Origin: a virus
Virus record (IMG/VR): IMGVR_UViG_3300028786_000007
Span: 36,524 to 100,523 of that record
Length of the DNA: 64,000 nt
Reading direction: 5' to 3' (one strand)
Below the pieces are notes generated by a model that made no database searches, was not told where the DNA came from, and was given only the letters and a program-made list of their open reading frames with translations. This document shows, piece by piece, positions 26,270 to 34,916 of the stretch (position 1 is its first letter; each line of letters begins with the position of its first letter). A program made the translations under genes and the position numbers.

Positions 26270-27719
26270 CACGCTCCTCGCGAGTTCGGCCCAGACCCGT
26301 TCCCTGCCCAGCTGGCAAGTTGCCTGGCTCCGCTCCAAAAACGATCCGTATATTTTCACAACCGGTGTATTGGGCGTCCTTCCAGTCGGAGCGCCGAATC
26401 CCAATAACGAGCCGCAACTGGAGTTCTGGCAAGAGCAGGTACTTCGAGCAATACCGTTGCATGACCGTATTTCCATCCGGTCCGGTCACGGTGTAGGTAA
26501 GGGCGCTTTCATGAGCTGGATCGTGCTCTGGGCGTTGCTCACTCACGATGACGTTAAGATACCCGTTGCCGCCAACTCCCAGAACCAGCTCCGCGACAAC
26601 AATTGGCCAGAAATAGCCAAATGGCACAAGCGGCTTCCGGAACCGCTCCGTGAACAGATAGAGGTTCAGTCCGAGAAGGTTATTATCAAGGTTGCTCCCG
26701 AAAGCGCTTTCGCCGTGCGCCGGACAGCAACGAAAGAAAACCCCGAAGCCCTTCAAGGCTTGCGTGGAACCGCGACGTTCTACCTGATCGACGAAGCTTC
26801 CGGCATCCCGGACATTATCTTCGAAGTCGCCCAAGGCTCACTCTCCTCGCCCGGCGCTAAAGCGCTGCTGTTTTCCAACCCGACCCGCGCGTCGGGCTTC
26901 TTCTATGACACCCACCATAAATTGCGCGGCCGGTGGAAAACCTTTGTGGTTAACTCGGAAGATGTCCCGCGCGCCCGCGGTCACATTGAAGACATCATCC
27001 AAGCTTACGGTAAGGGCTCCAATAAATACCGCGTCCGCGTCCTGGGCGAATTTCCGACCGCTGATGACGAGACGGTTATCCCGCTGGAACTCATGGAAGC
27101 TGCACGCTTCCGAGAAATCTCCGTACCCAACGTCTACCCGGTGTGGGGACTGGACGTGGCCCGCTACGGTGACGACAGCACTGCGCTGTGCAAGCGTAAA
27201 GGCAATATGCTGCTGGAGCCAATCAGGGAGTGGCACCAGAAGGATACGATGCAAGTCGCCGGCCTGATTAAGGCTGAGTACGAAGCTACTCGCCCTGATG
27301 AAAAGCCGCAAGAGATCCTGATCGACGTGATCGGCCTGGGCGCGGGCGTGGTCGACCGGCTAGCCGAGTTGCGCTTGCCTGTGACCGGTATCAATGTCGG
27401 CGAATCGCCGGCCGCGGAAGACCTCTATATGCGGCTGCGTGATGAACTGTGGTTTAAGGGTCGCAAGTGGTTCATGGACCGCAACGTCATCTTCAATGAT
27501 GAGAAAACCATCGCTGAGCTTTGCCAACCAACCTATGATTTCCATAGCAACGGCCGCATCGTTGTTGAATCCAAGAAGGATATGAAAAAGCGCGGCATTA
27601 GGTCACCGAACCGCGCTGATGCCTTTCTGCTCACCCTCGCCGCGGGCCTGGACCGCAAGGTTGATCCGGGCCGTCACCGCGGCAGCAAGCCTAAGCGCCG
27701 CTCCGGCTGGGCCGCCTAA
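26262..27719 (+). CDS. terL: terminase large subunit
   Basis: This gene encodes 485 residues from a GTG with GGAGG 8 bases upstream. The ATPase has Walker A RSGHGVGKG (73-81) and Walker B YLIDEA (174-179). The nuclease domain has D298 in WGLDVARYGDDST, D355 in ILIDVIG and a late NRADAFLLTLA acidic site. It is the motor that cuts concatemers and pumps DNA into the prohead through the portal encoded downstream. The size is normal for the family. Confidence 0.95.
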   Translation: MADTLLASSAQTRSLPSWQVAWLRSKNDPYIFTTGVLGVLPVGAPNPNNEPQLEFWQEQVLRAIPLHDRISIRSGHGVGKGAFMSWIVLWALLTHDDVKIPVAANSQNQLRDNNWPEIAKWHKRLPEPLREQIEVQSEKVIIKVAPESAFAVRRTATKENPEALQGLRGTATFYLIDEASGIPDIIFEVAQGSLSSPGAKALLFSNPTRASGFFYDTHHKLRGRWKTFVVNSEDVPRARGHIEDIIQAYGKGSNKYRVRVLGEFPTADDETVIPLELMEAARFREISVPNVYPVWGLDVARYGDDSTALCKRKGNMLLEPIREWHQKDTMQVAGLIKAEYEATRPDEKPQEILIDVIGLGAGVVDRLAELRLPVTGINVGESPAAEDLYMRLRDELWFKGRKWFMDRNVIFNDEKTIAELCQPTYDFHSNGRIVVESKKDMKKRGIRSPNRADAFLLTLAAGLDRKVDPGRHRGSKPKRRSGWAA

Positions 27720-27721
27720 AT

Positions 27722-27795
27722 GGAAAAGCCCGCTTGGGGGGAGTTCCCAAGCGGACCTGACATTCCACGCGATGAACATGAAAGAGGGCTTTTCC
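27722..27795 (+). terminator. nested hairpin after the large terminase gene
   Basis: An outer 10-bp stem (GGAAAAGCCC at 27722-27731 with GGGCTTTTCC at 27786-27795) encloses an inner 9-bp hairpin (CCGCTTGGG at 27730-27738 with CCCAAGCGG at 27746-27754). The two stems share two bases. The structure may end terminase transcription or regulate it. Confidence 0.55.
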
Positions 27796-27955
27796 CGACG
27801 AAAAGATTGGCCCATTTGCGAATTTACTTGACTTACATGAGTAATACAACAGTTCTTACCCGGAACAACGCAAATTTCTGCGTGATTTCAAGCGCGTAAG
27901 TGGTAAAGTGCTAGCTGAACATGAAAGCTTGCACTTATAGGAACTTGACGCCATC

Positions 27956-28492
27956 ATGCAATCTCCATACCGTAAGTATGTCACGGGTGAAAAGCTTGAA
28001 GCTTTTAAGGCGGGCCTGGCGGAAACTCTAGGCTACCCCGAGCGCGCACAAGCAATCCGAGTTTCCGTGCGCACAATCAATCGCCGCAACGTCCTTCTAG
28101 GACTGATCGGCATTGAGGGTAAGCCGGCCGGCCGCGTCTTTGAATTACCCCTACCGGACCCCAAGGATCTCACCCCAGCCCGCTTTACCGCACTAGGTGC
28201 GGAAATGGGTCGTGCTGTTGACGGTTGGCTGCGGCCGCATATTCAAGAGCCGCTTCAAGCGGAAGCTGCGGCGCGCGGCTATTCGGTCTGGAATACGCAT
28301 GAGATCGAGGAGCTCGCCCAAGACGCGATCGACGAATGGGAAGCAATCTGGCGTGCCCACCTTGGCGGCAAGCTTCACGTCAAGGCGAAAGTGGCCCTGG
28401 TCAAGACATTCTCCGAAGAGATGATGAAGCTGCTGCTTCAGAAAGCTGCTAGTCGCGGCAAGAAAAAGGAGGGCGGCGATGGGGATAGCTGA
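27956..28492 (+). CDS. hypothetical protein of the packaging module
   Basis: This 178-residue protein is helical and charged, with a basic/Gly tail (AASRGKKKEGGDGDS). It lies between the terminase and portal genes after a gap of about 235 bases that contains a hairpin. No domain is recognised. Confidence 0.65.
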   Translation: MQSPYRKYVTGEKLEAFKAGLAETLGYPERAQAIRVSVRTINRRNVLLGLIGIEGKPAGRVFELPLPDPKDLTPARFTALGAEMGRAVDGWLRPHIQEPLQAEAAARGYSVWNTHEIEELAQDAIDEWEAIWRAHLGGKLHVKAKVALVKTFSEEMMKLLLQKAASRGKKKEGGDGDS

Positions 28493-28721
28493 CGTCCGCA
28501 ATACCCTCATTGAAGCGCTCCGCCCAGTGGGGCAGGTTGCCAATGTACGGATGAGCTATCGCGGTGGTGGTAGCCAACAAGTCATCTCTTTCCAGCTCAT
28601 TATTCAAAACGTCACCACGGCCCAGGAGATTGTACTTCCGGGCCATGCATCATTGCTGCAAGCCCTGAAACAAGCCGCCGAGATCATGGTGGCCAACCTA
28701 ACTCCGGAACCCGCTCCATGA
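28479..28721 (+). CDS. hypothetical protein
   Basis: This 80-residue protein (MGIADVRNTLIEALRPVGQVANVRMSY shortened; beta-alpha composition) overlaps both neighbours. It probably belongs to the head module. The family is unknown. Confidence 0.6.
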   Translation: MGIADVRNTLIEALRPVGQVANVRMSYRGGGSQQVISFQLIIQNVTTAQEIVLPGHASLLQALKQAAEIMVANLTPEPAP

Positions 28722-29212
28722 TTGGCGTTTCTGCTCCTGTCTCGTTTACTCGTCCCGCTGACACCACGGCCTATGCGGCCGGCGACCTTGTTGCGAATAG
28801 CGTTACGGCCGGCTCCGTGACCCCGCTAGAATTCCGTTGCGGTATGGTGGGTCGGGGGCGCGGCCGAGTAACGAATGCCCGCATCCTAAAAGGAGCGGCC
28901 TCCGTAACCAATGCCACCTTCCTGGTGCACCTGTTCGGCTCTTCGCCGACCGTCAACAACGGCGATAACGGTGCTTTCTCGGCGGTAAGCCTCAGCGATT
29001 ACCTGGGCTCTATCGCCGTCGATATGTCCTCCAATGCAGGCCTTAGCAGTGCCAGCGCCGCTAAGGTGGCGACGGGAGACATACCTTATGACCTCACTAA
29101 AGCATTGACCGCCAATCGAAAAATCTATGCGCTGCTATCCGCCACCGGTGCTTATACGCCCGCTTCCGGTGAGACATTCGAAGTCACCCTCACCTTCTCC
29201 GTTGAAGACTAA
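28718..29212 (+). CDS. probable virion accessory (decoration-like) protein
   Basis: This 164-residue, Ala/Thr/Ser-rich, beta-structured protein with repeated TAGSVTP/SSNAG turns begins with a start that overlaps the upstream stop. The composition and its place just before the portal gene suggest a capsid accessory protein. This is inference only. Confidence 0.6.
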   Translation: MIGVSAPVSFTRPADTTAYAAGDLVANSVTAGSVTPLEFRCGMVGRGRGRVTNARILKGAASVTNATFLVHLFGSSPTVNNGDNGAFSAVSLSDYLGSIAVDMSSNAGLSSASAAKVATGDIPYDLTKALTANRKIYALLSATGAYTPASGETFEVTLTFSVED

Positions 29213-29231
29213 AATTTGAAGGGTGCATCCA

Positions 29232-31592
29232 ATGGTCGGCTACTCTGTAGAACACTACGACGGGAATCACCCTAAACTAACGGGCACGGGTGTACCGGGC
29301 ATGCCCCATACTGGGGAAGCGATTGAGGAAATTCGCCCCTCCGCGCCCTCCCAACTCAACGACGACATGCTGTACAAGACGTTGCGCATGTGGTTTGAGA
29401 TGGACGCGCAACACTCAAATAAGTGGCGGCGCGGCGCGCGAGAGGAGTTTGACTTCGTTGCCTGCCGTCAATGGGATCCGCAAGATGAGCGCGAGCTCAC
29501 TGACGCCGGCCGGGTCGCCATCACTTTCAATCGCACCCTTTCCATCATTAAGTCTGTGGCCGGTATTGAGATCAATGGCCGCCATGAGATTGCCTACCTG
29601 CCCCGGCAGGCCACTAATGCCCAGCAGGCGGAGTTCAACGAGCTGCTTTCCGAAGGCAGTCGCTGGATGGCGGATAACTGCGACGCCGAAGATGAACAAT
29701 CTGACGCCTTTCAGGATACTTGCATTTGCGGCATGGGTTGGACGGAACAGCGTCTTGATTTTGAGCTTGACGCAGAAGGCTCCTACATTGAAGAGCGCAT
29801 TGATCCGCTGGAGATGTATTGGGACAACTCCGCCCGCGCTAAGAACCTGACTGACGCCCGGCGCTTATGGCGCGTTCGCCGCATGAGCCTTAGCGACGCC
29901 CGGGAACTGTTCCCCCACATTCATGACGTTGAACTAGACGCCTCCTGGGCTCGCGCGGCGGGCATCAACACCGATCCGGTGAAGCCTGTAGAGGACCGCC
30001 GCCTCCGTGAGGAGAACCTGAAATTTGACTTCGACCCCAAGACTGAAGTGCACATCGTGCAGTGCCAGTGGTGGGAGCGGGAAACCTATTGGCGTGTTGT
30101 TGACCCCATGAGTGGCAACGGCACTCCTCTGGAGCTGTCAGTTCCCGAGTATCAGAAGTTGGCCCGGCGTTACGCCATGATGGGTAAAGAGCTCATCGCG
30201 CTAGAGTGCCGTCGCCGCGTGTACAAGCAAGCCTTCCTGGGCGCTTCCATTCTCGGTGGTGTCAGGCCGGCTCCGGTCGCTGACCGCTTTACCTTCCAAG
30301 TGATCACCGGTGAGCGCGATCGTAATGAGGGCACTTGGTTCGGCCTCGTTAGGCTGATGAAAGACCCACAGATGTGGGCCAATAAGTGGCTCTCGCAATC
30401 GCTGCACATTCTCAATGCCACCGCCAAAGGCGGCATCCTCGCCGAAGAAGACGCCTTCCCCGACCAGCGTGAAGCCGAAGACACTTACGCAATGCCCGAC
30501 GCTATCACCTGGGTACGCAAGGAAGCTATCCAGAAGGGCAAGATTATCCAAAAACCGGGCGGCGGTATCTCCGCGCCTTACATGAACCTTCTGCAATTCG
30601 CCATCACCTCGATCCGCGACGTCGTAGGCATCAACCTGGAGCTGCTGGGCATGCGGGATGCGGCCCAGCCGGGTATCCTAGAGGCCCAGCGGAAACAGGC
30701 CGCTATGACGATCCTCGCGACCCTCTTCGATAGCCTGCGGCGCTTCCGTAAGGGCGTGGGTCGGGTGCGGCTCTACATGATGCAGAATTATCTCAGCGAC
30801 GGCCGCTGGATCCGTGTCACCGGGCCGGATGGCTTCGAATTTGTTCAGCTGCTGCGGGATAAAACGGCCGGCGACTATGACATCATCATCGATGATGCGC
30901 CGACTTCTCCGAACCAAAAAGAAAAGTCATGGGGCATCATTCAGATGATGCTGCCGGCTATCCGGGACATGTTGACTCCTGAGATCGTATTGATGCTGCT
31001 GGAATATTCTCCGCTACCAGCTAAGCTGGTCGAAAGCCTCAAGACGATGCTCAAAGAACCGGACCCGGAGAAAGCTCAGCAACAGCAGATGGCTATGGCC
31101 GCCGCCAAAGCGGAGCTGGACAAGCTGATTGCGGCCGGCGAGAAGGACAAAGCCATCGCGGCCCGGGAACAGTTCGGGATCATGCTGGATCAGGTTGGCA
31201 TGGCCAAGACCCAAGCGGAAACCGAAGGTGTTCGGGCGCAGACGGTGCTGGACCTCGCTTCCGCTGGTCAGGAAGCCTCCCAGGCAATGCTGGACAAGGC
31301 TAAGGCGCGCTACATCACCGTTGAGGGCAAGAAGAACGAAGATCCCCTCGCAGGGTATGGCCTCGGCGACTTCGGAGGCCTGGGCCTGCTCGGCGGCATG
31401 GAAGACGAACCGATGATTGGTGCCCCGCCGGAGCGGATGCAACTCAGCGGCCCCGGCCAGCTTGGCATGCTGCCGACCGAAGGTGGCAAGATGAACATCC
31501 CAATGGAATTGGGCCCTGATGGTGGCGCGGCACCAGCGGGCCTGCTTAACTTACCGCGCGAGTTGCCGGGCAACCCCGCCCCGGCTTTTTAA
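29232..31592 (+). CDS. P22-type portal protein
   Basis: This gene encodes 786 residues from the ATG at 29232, with AAGGGTG upstream. Segments such as FDFVACRQWDPQDERELTDAGR, VAGIEINGRHEI, RIDPLEMYWDNSARAKNLTDA (shortened) and GINLELLGMRD are typical of large P22-like portal proteins. The C-terminal 190 residues form a charged helical barrel region ending in a Gly/Pro/Leu-rich tail. The portal is the dodecameric ring for DNA entry and exit. Its length is slightly above that of P22 portal. Confidence 0.9.
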   Translation: MVGYSVEHYDGNHPKLTGTGVPGMPHTGEAIEEIRPSAPSQLNDDMLYKTLRMWFEMDAQHSNKWRRGAREEFDFVACRQWDPQDERELTDAGRVAITFNRTLSIIKSVAGIEINGRHEIAYLPRQATNAQQAEFNELLSEGSRWMADNCDAEDEQSDAFQDTCICGMGWTEQRLDFELDAEGSYIEERIDPLEMYWDNSARAKNLTDARRLWRVRRMSLSDARELFPHIHDVELDASWARAAGINTDPVKPVEDRRLREENLKFDFDPKTEVHIVQCQWWERETYWRVVDPMSGNGTPLELSVPEYQKLARRYAMMGKELIALECRRRVYKQAFLGASILGGVRPAPVADRFTFQVITGERDRNEGTWFGLVRLMKDPQMWANKWLSQSLHILNATAKGGILAEEDAFPDQREAEDTYAMPDAITWVRKEAIQKGKIIQKPGGGISAPYMNLLQFAITSIRDVVGINLELLGMRDAAQPGILEAQRKQAAMTILATLFDSLRRFRKGVGRVRLYMMQNYLSDGRWIRVTGPDGFEFVQLLRDKTAGDYDIIIDDAPTSPNQKEKSWGIIQMMLPAIRDMLTPEIVLMLLEYSPLPAKLVESLKTMLKEPDPEKAQQQQMAMAAAKAELDKLIAAGEKDKAIAAREQFGIMLDQVGMAKTQAETEGVRAQTVLDLASAGQEASQAMLDKAKARYITVEGKKNEDPLAGYGLGDFGGLGLLGGMEDEPMIGAPPERMQLSGPGQLGMLPTEGGKMNIPMELGPDGGAAPAGLLNLPRELPGNPAPAF

Positions 31593-31608
31593 CCCTTGAG
31601 GGACTTTA

Positions 31609-32916
31609 ATGCCACTGAACAATACCGACGAAGCACCGGGTAATCTGACCCCGGAAGCTCTCGGTGCCCAGGAAGACGCACCGACAATCATTGAGGCTCG
31701 CAGCCCCGGCTGGGAGCCTGAAGAGCTTAGCCCTGAGGAGCTGGCCTATTTCAACTCTCGTGGCAACGATACTTCGGGCCTGAAGATCTCCGCGGAGCCG
31801 GCCCCCACTCCAGCGCCTACCCCTGCTCCGGCCCCCGCGCCGTTGGAACCTCCTCGCCCGGCAGAAACCCGTGCGCCGGTTACGCCCGATTCCTCACCCT
31901 TGGTGCCGACGCCGGCCCCCGCGCCGGCCGTTAATCCGGACGTCGTCGGCGCTGACGAAGACGTTGACCTGGACACGCTTACGGTTGATTCGCAAGGCGT
32001 GATGCGGGACGACAAAGGTCGATTTGTTCCGCATTCCGCGCTTCATAAGGCGCGCGAACGGTTCAAAGCGGAGCGCAACCGCGCCGATACCGCCGCCAGC
32101 GAACTGAACCAGCTGCGCCAGACCGTCGCTACGATGGAAGGGCGCTTCTCCGCACTCATGGAGCTTCAAAAGCCGGCTCCTGCGGCTGAGGCCGCCCCCG
32201 CACCGGAGCCGGAGGATACGCCCCCTGACCCGCAGGTGGACATTTTTGGCTTCGTGGCATGGCAGGGCCGACAGATCGAAAAGGCCAATAAGCGCATCGA
32301 GCAAATGGAAACCAATGCGACCCGGCAGGTCGAAGAGGTTCGCGGCCAGGTCACCGAGGCCAATATGATGACCCACTACAAGAGCGATGCGCAATCGTTC
32401 GTAGCGCAGAAGCCGGAATTCGTCCAAGCCTATCGCCATTTGATCGACGCCCGGAATATGGAGCTCACCCTGATGGGCTATGAGAACCCGGCGCAGCGGA
32501 TGGAGATCATCAATAGCGAGGAAAAGGAGCTCGTCCAGACCGCTTACAAGCAGAAGAGGCGGCCCGCGGAGTTCATCTATAACGTCTCCGTTGCGCGTGG
32601 CTTCCGGGCTCCCACGCCGGCCCCCGTGCCCGCCGCCGCGGCCCCCGCTCCGGCTGCACCGGCCCCTACTCCCGCTCCGGCGGCTCCGCAGCCCGCGGCC
32701 CCGGCCGCTACGGCTACGCCGGCCGCATTGGGCGCGCAGCATCTTGCCAACCTCGCCGCGGCGCGAAATGCTGCGGCTACGTTGAGCGGCTCGGGCGGCG
32801 CTAGTGGCGACGGTGTTACCATGGAAATGGTAGCGGCGATGAGCGAAGCTGAGTTCGAAGCTTTCCAGAATAAGATTGGCGGCCGTAAGGCGATGCGCCA
32901 GTTCCTGGGCGGTTAG
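31609..32916 (+). CDS. scaffolding-like protein
   Basis: This 435-residue protein has long Pro/Ala-rich linkers at about 65-110 and 325-370 around a charged, coiled-coil centre (HKARERFKAERNRADTAASEL...RQIEKANKRIEQMETN). Low complexity, coiled coil and position directly after the portal gene fit a capsid scaffolding protein. A short basic C-terminal helix (NKIGGRKAMRQFLGG) could contact the coat. No coat protein gene follows, which is unusual. Confidence 0.7.
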   Translation: MPLNNTDEAPGNLTPEALGAQEDAPTIIEARSPGWEPEELSPEELAYFNSRGNDTSGLKISAEPAPTPAPTPAPAPAPLEPPRPAETRAPVTPDSSPLVPTPAPAPAVNPDVVGADEDVDLDTLTVDSQGVMRDDKGRFVPHSALHKARERFKAERNRADTAASELNQLRQTVATMEGRFSALMELQKPAPAAEAAPAPEPEDTPPDPQVDIFGFVAWQGRQIEKANKRIEQMETNATRQVEEVRGQVTEANMMTHYKSDAQSFVAQKPEFVQAYRHLIDARNMELTLMGYENPAQRMEIINSEEKELVQTAYKQKRRPAEFIYNVSVARGFRAPTPAPVPAAAAPAPAAPAPTPAPAAPQPAAPAATATPAALGAQHLANLAAARNAAATLSGSGGASGDGVTMEMVAAMSEAEFEAFQNKIGGRKAMRQFLGG

Positions 32917-32927
32917 GGAGAGCGCAC

Positions 32928-33143
32928 GTGAAGGAGAAACTTCAAGCTAGGCTGCGCGTCTTGGAAAATGCACAAACGCAGCTTCTCAACCAACTCCATG
33001 CTGCGGTAGGTGCAGCCCAAGAGGTGCGTAACCTGCTAAACTTGGTGGAAGAAAATGAGCGAGAAGAAACGCTTAATCCCGGGAGTGGGGTACAAGACGA
33101 AGCCGACCAATCTCTCGAAGAAGAGGAAGTCGCAGCAGCGTGA
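32928..33143 (+). CDS. small coiled-coil protein
   Basis: This gene encodes 71 residues from a GTG with GGAG upstream. A heptad-like N-terminus (LQARLRVLENAQTQLLNQL) leads to a highly acidic tail (DQSLEEEEVAAA). Its end overlaps a second, basic reading frame. The function is unknown. Confidence 0.6.
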   Translation: MKEKLQARLRVLENAQTQLLNQLHAAVGAAQEVRNLLNLVEENEREETLNPGSGVQDEADQSLEEEEVAAA

Positions 33144-33165
33144 TAAGCCGAAGGGCGAGAAGTAA
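33055..33165 (+). CDS. tiny basic protein in an overlapping frame
   Basis: This gene encodes 36 residues (starts MSEKKRLIPGVGYKTKPTN, ends KPKGEK), strongly Lys-rich, with GGTGGAAG upstream. It overlaps the preceding gene by 89 bases in another frame. It resembles the short basic proteins often found in phage head modules. Confidence 0.5.
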   Translation: MSEKKRLIPGVGYKTKPTNLSKKRKSQQRDKPKGEK

Positions 33166-33207
33166 GTGGGCGGCTTCGGCCGCCCTTATGCATTGCGAGG
33201 AAATGAG

Positions 33208-33447
33208 ATGGATATTGACCATCGTCGCCCGGTCGCTACCCTCGAAGACCTTGAAACGCTGAATAGCGATGAGGTCATGGAAGGCTACCGCGATGGAATG
33301 AGAAACGAGCGCTGCGGCGACAACCGATCACGCTCGTTCTGGCATGGTTGGAAAAACGGAATGACCGACTTCGGCCACATGGAACGCGACTGGGCCTCAG
33401 CGGAACTTGCCCGGCGCTATGTTGAGAAAAGCCGAACCTGGCACTAA
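33208..33447 (+). CDS. RMF/CrpP-like small protein
   Basis: This gene encodes 79 residues from the ATG at 33208, with GCGAGGA upstream. The core EGYRDGMRNERCGDNRSR followed by SFWHGWKNGM resembles the ribosome modulation factor/CrpP family pattern (GYxxG...W..GW..G). RMF silences ribosomes, and CrpP-like phage proteins are of uncertain function. It is the last rightward gene before the leftward accessory block, overlapping its neighbour by four bases tail to tail. Confidence 0.55.
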   Translation: MDIDHRRPVATLEDLETLNSDEVMEGYRDGMRNERCGDNRSRSFWHGWKNGMTDFGHMERDWASAELARRYVEKSRTWH

Positions 33448-34076
33448 GCTGCCCCTTGCTCTTTTTTCCAGTTTCCCAGGCGCTTCTCCAAACCTTCGGC
33501 CCAGCCGCGGGCCTTGGTCCAAATGATAGCGGTGCGCTTAAGCCACTCTCTGCGCTCCGGATGCGGGCCTTTATCGCCTACTTCCTGGAGATAGATCTCC
33601 TCGCCCAGCCGGCGCAGCTCCATGAGCTCAATAAGGTGCGCGATGCCGGCGCGCAATTCCTCGTTCTCCTTACGGAGCACGTCAATTGCCCTCAGCTCTC
33701 GCCGCTGGGCCTTGTCCTCGACTGGTGCGCGGCCAGTGACGAGCTCCAACAGGCGCTGCAAGCCCGCACCGGCCGGTTCCACAGCTATCGCAGCGGCGAA
33801 GGCGTAGGCCGGCTCCAGTCGCATCTGCATATTGGCGTCCCAATAGAGCTTATCCGTAGCATACGGTGCCCCGGCCGCATCATCCATGACCAGGATGAAG
33901 TCGTCCTGGTGGCCGGCCGGCGCAGCGTAGAGGTCGTTGGCCGCGCGCTGGTACATATTGCCCAGCGATCGACAGAACTCCACGGGAGATTCCAGAAGCT
34001 GCCAACCAAAGGAGCCACGTATCCCTACGCACATGACATGTTGCGTAGGGCGGTGATAGAGGTAAAGCTTGTTCAT
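33444..34076 (-). CDS. hypothetical protein
   Basis: This 210-residue protein has a beta-rich N-terminal half (MNKLYLYHRPTQHVMCVGIRG) and a long charged helix (RRELRAIDVLRKENEELRAGI). It is coupled to the tiny membrane peptide upstream by an ATGA overlap. It is the last gene of the accessory operon. No family is recognised. Confidence 0.6.
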   Translation of the reverse strand: MNKLYLYHRPTQHVMCVGIRGSFGWQLLESPVEFCRSLGNMYQRAANDLYAAPAGHQDDFILVMDDAAGAPYATDKLYWDANMQMRLEPAYAFAAAIAVEPAGAGLQRLLELVTGRAPVEDKAQRRELRAIDVLRKENEELRAGIAHLIELMELRRLGEEIYLQEVGDKGPHPERREWLKRTAIIWTKARGWAEGLEKRLGNWKKEQGAA

Positions 34077-34168
34077 TGAAATAGTGGAGCACTAGGGTCC
34101 ATGATAAAGATAAGTGCTATGGCAATAACGGCCACAGCAATCATGCAGTGTTCGATTCGCCTATACAT
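34073..34168 (-). CDS. 31-residue membrane peptide
   Basis: The peptide MYRRIEHCMIAVAVIAIALI (first 20 residues) continues into a short tail ending PSAPLFQ. It has one transmembrane helix. The start overlaps the upstream stop as TAATG and its stop overlaps the next start as ATGA. Tight coupling on both sides argues that it is translated. Confidence 0.6.
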   Translation of the reverse strand: MYRRIEHCMIAVAVIAIALIFIMDPSAPLFQ

Positions 34169-34617
34169 TAGTTTGTCCTGAACTGCGCTGAGGTTTGTGT
34201 TGCGATCAACGGCCGGCCCTCGACTTTTATTGGCTGGCTTGAGTAAAAATAAGTGCCGTTGGATTGCCGCTCAGCTCCTTCGCTGTTTGTGTAGAACACA
34301 ACCAAGTTGTTCATCTTCACCGGGCCTTTAACGGCTTCATAAATTAGCGGGGCCTGGCCGTTTATCGGCGTTACCACGATAAAGCCCAGGCGGTGGACCA
34401 TGGGGTCAACGACGCGCACTAAGGGCGGTGTTAACGCCTCTTCGTGGACTATCCGCGTCGGAGCGATGACCGCCCTGGGCTTCTCTTGGGGCTCGTCGCC
34501 AATACTGAACATTCCCATCAGGTAAAGTAACCCGATAGCTACTGAGAGGGCGAGGGCTCCAAGCCCAACATAGTCCCACCACGGATGACGAGCAGTGAAG
34601 AAGGTCTTCAGGTCCAA
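34168..34617 (-). CDS. membrane-anchored protein, unknown function
   Basis: This 149-residue protein has one transmembrane helix near the N-terminus (YVGLGALALSVAIGLLYLMG, about 17-36). A periplasm- or cytoplasm-facing beta-rich domain follows (IVVTPINGQAPLIYEAVKG). The N-in orientation is suggested by basic residues before the helix. It is unrecognised. Confidence 0.6.
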   Translation of the reverse strand: MDLKTFFTARHPWWDYVGLGALALSVAIGLLYLMGMFSIGDEPQEKPRAVIAPTRIVHEEALTPPLVRVVDPMVHRLGFIVVTPINGQAPLIYEAVKGPVKMNNLVVFYTNSEGAERQSNGTYFYSSQPIKVEGRPLIATQTSAQFRTN

Positions 34618-34628
34618 GGCGAGTACTC

Positions 34629-34916
34629 CTAGAAGGGTGACAATTCGGCAAGGCGGTTGCGCCCTTGCTCATTAATGAAGAAGGTTCGTTTGCGGGTACG
34701 GGCGGCCGGATCATCGCCGATATCGATGTAGCCACCGCAAGTCAGGTTGATTATCGCACCGTAAATGGTCGCATCTAGGCGCTTACTGATCGGAGAAGTG
34801 GGCGTCTTGAGCAACTCTTCAATTATGGTGCTGCCCTTGGTCGGGCCATTCTTGTCCAGGTAAAGCAGCACCCGATAAGGCCATGTATTCCAGGGCATCG
34901 TCTTAGCCTTCTTCAT
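34629..34916 (-). CDS. winged-helix-like DNA-binding protein
   Basis: This 95-residue protein reads PYRVLLYLDKNGPTKGSTIIEELL, then DATIYGAIINLTCGGYIDIGDD and a basic C-terminus. The helix-helix-wing order resembles small winged-helix repressors. It overlaps the recombinase gene by four bases, so it could regulate it. Confidence 0.55.
   Translation of the reverse strand: MKKAKTMPWNTWPYRVLLYLDKNGPTKGSTIIEELLKTPTSPISKRLDATIYGAIINLTCGGYIDIGDDPAARTRKRTFFINEQGRNRLAELSPF

Noticed and set aside
27823-27851. TTTACT-17-ACAACA as a sixth member of the promoter family
   Set aside because: The spacer does not begin TCTGC and the -10 does not match.
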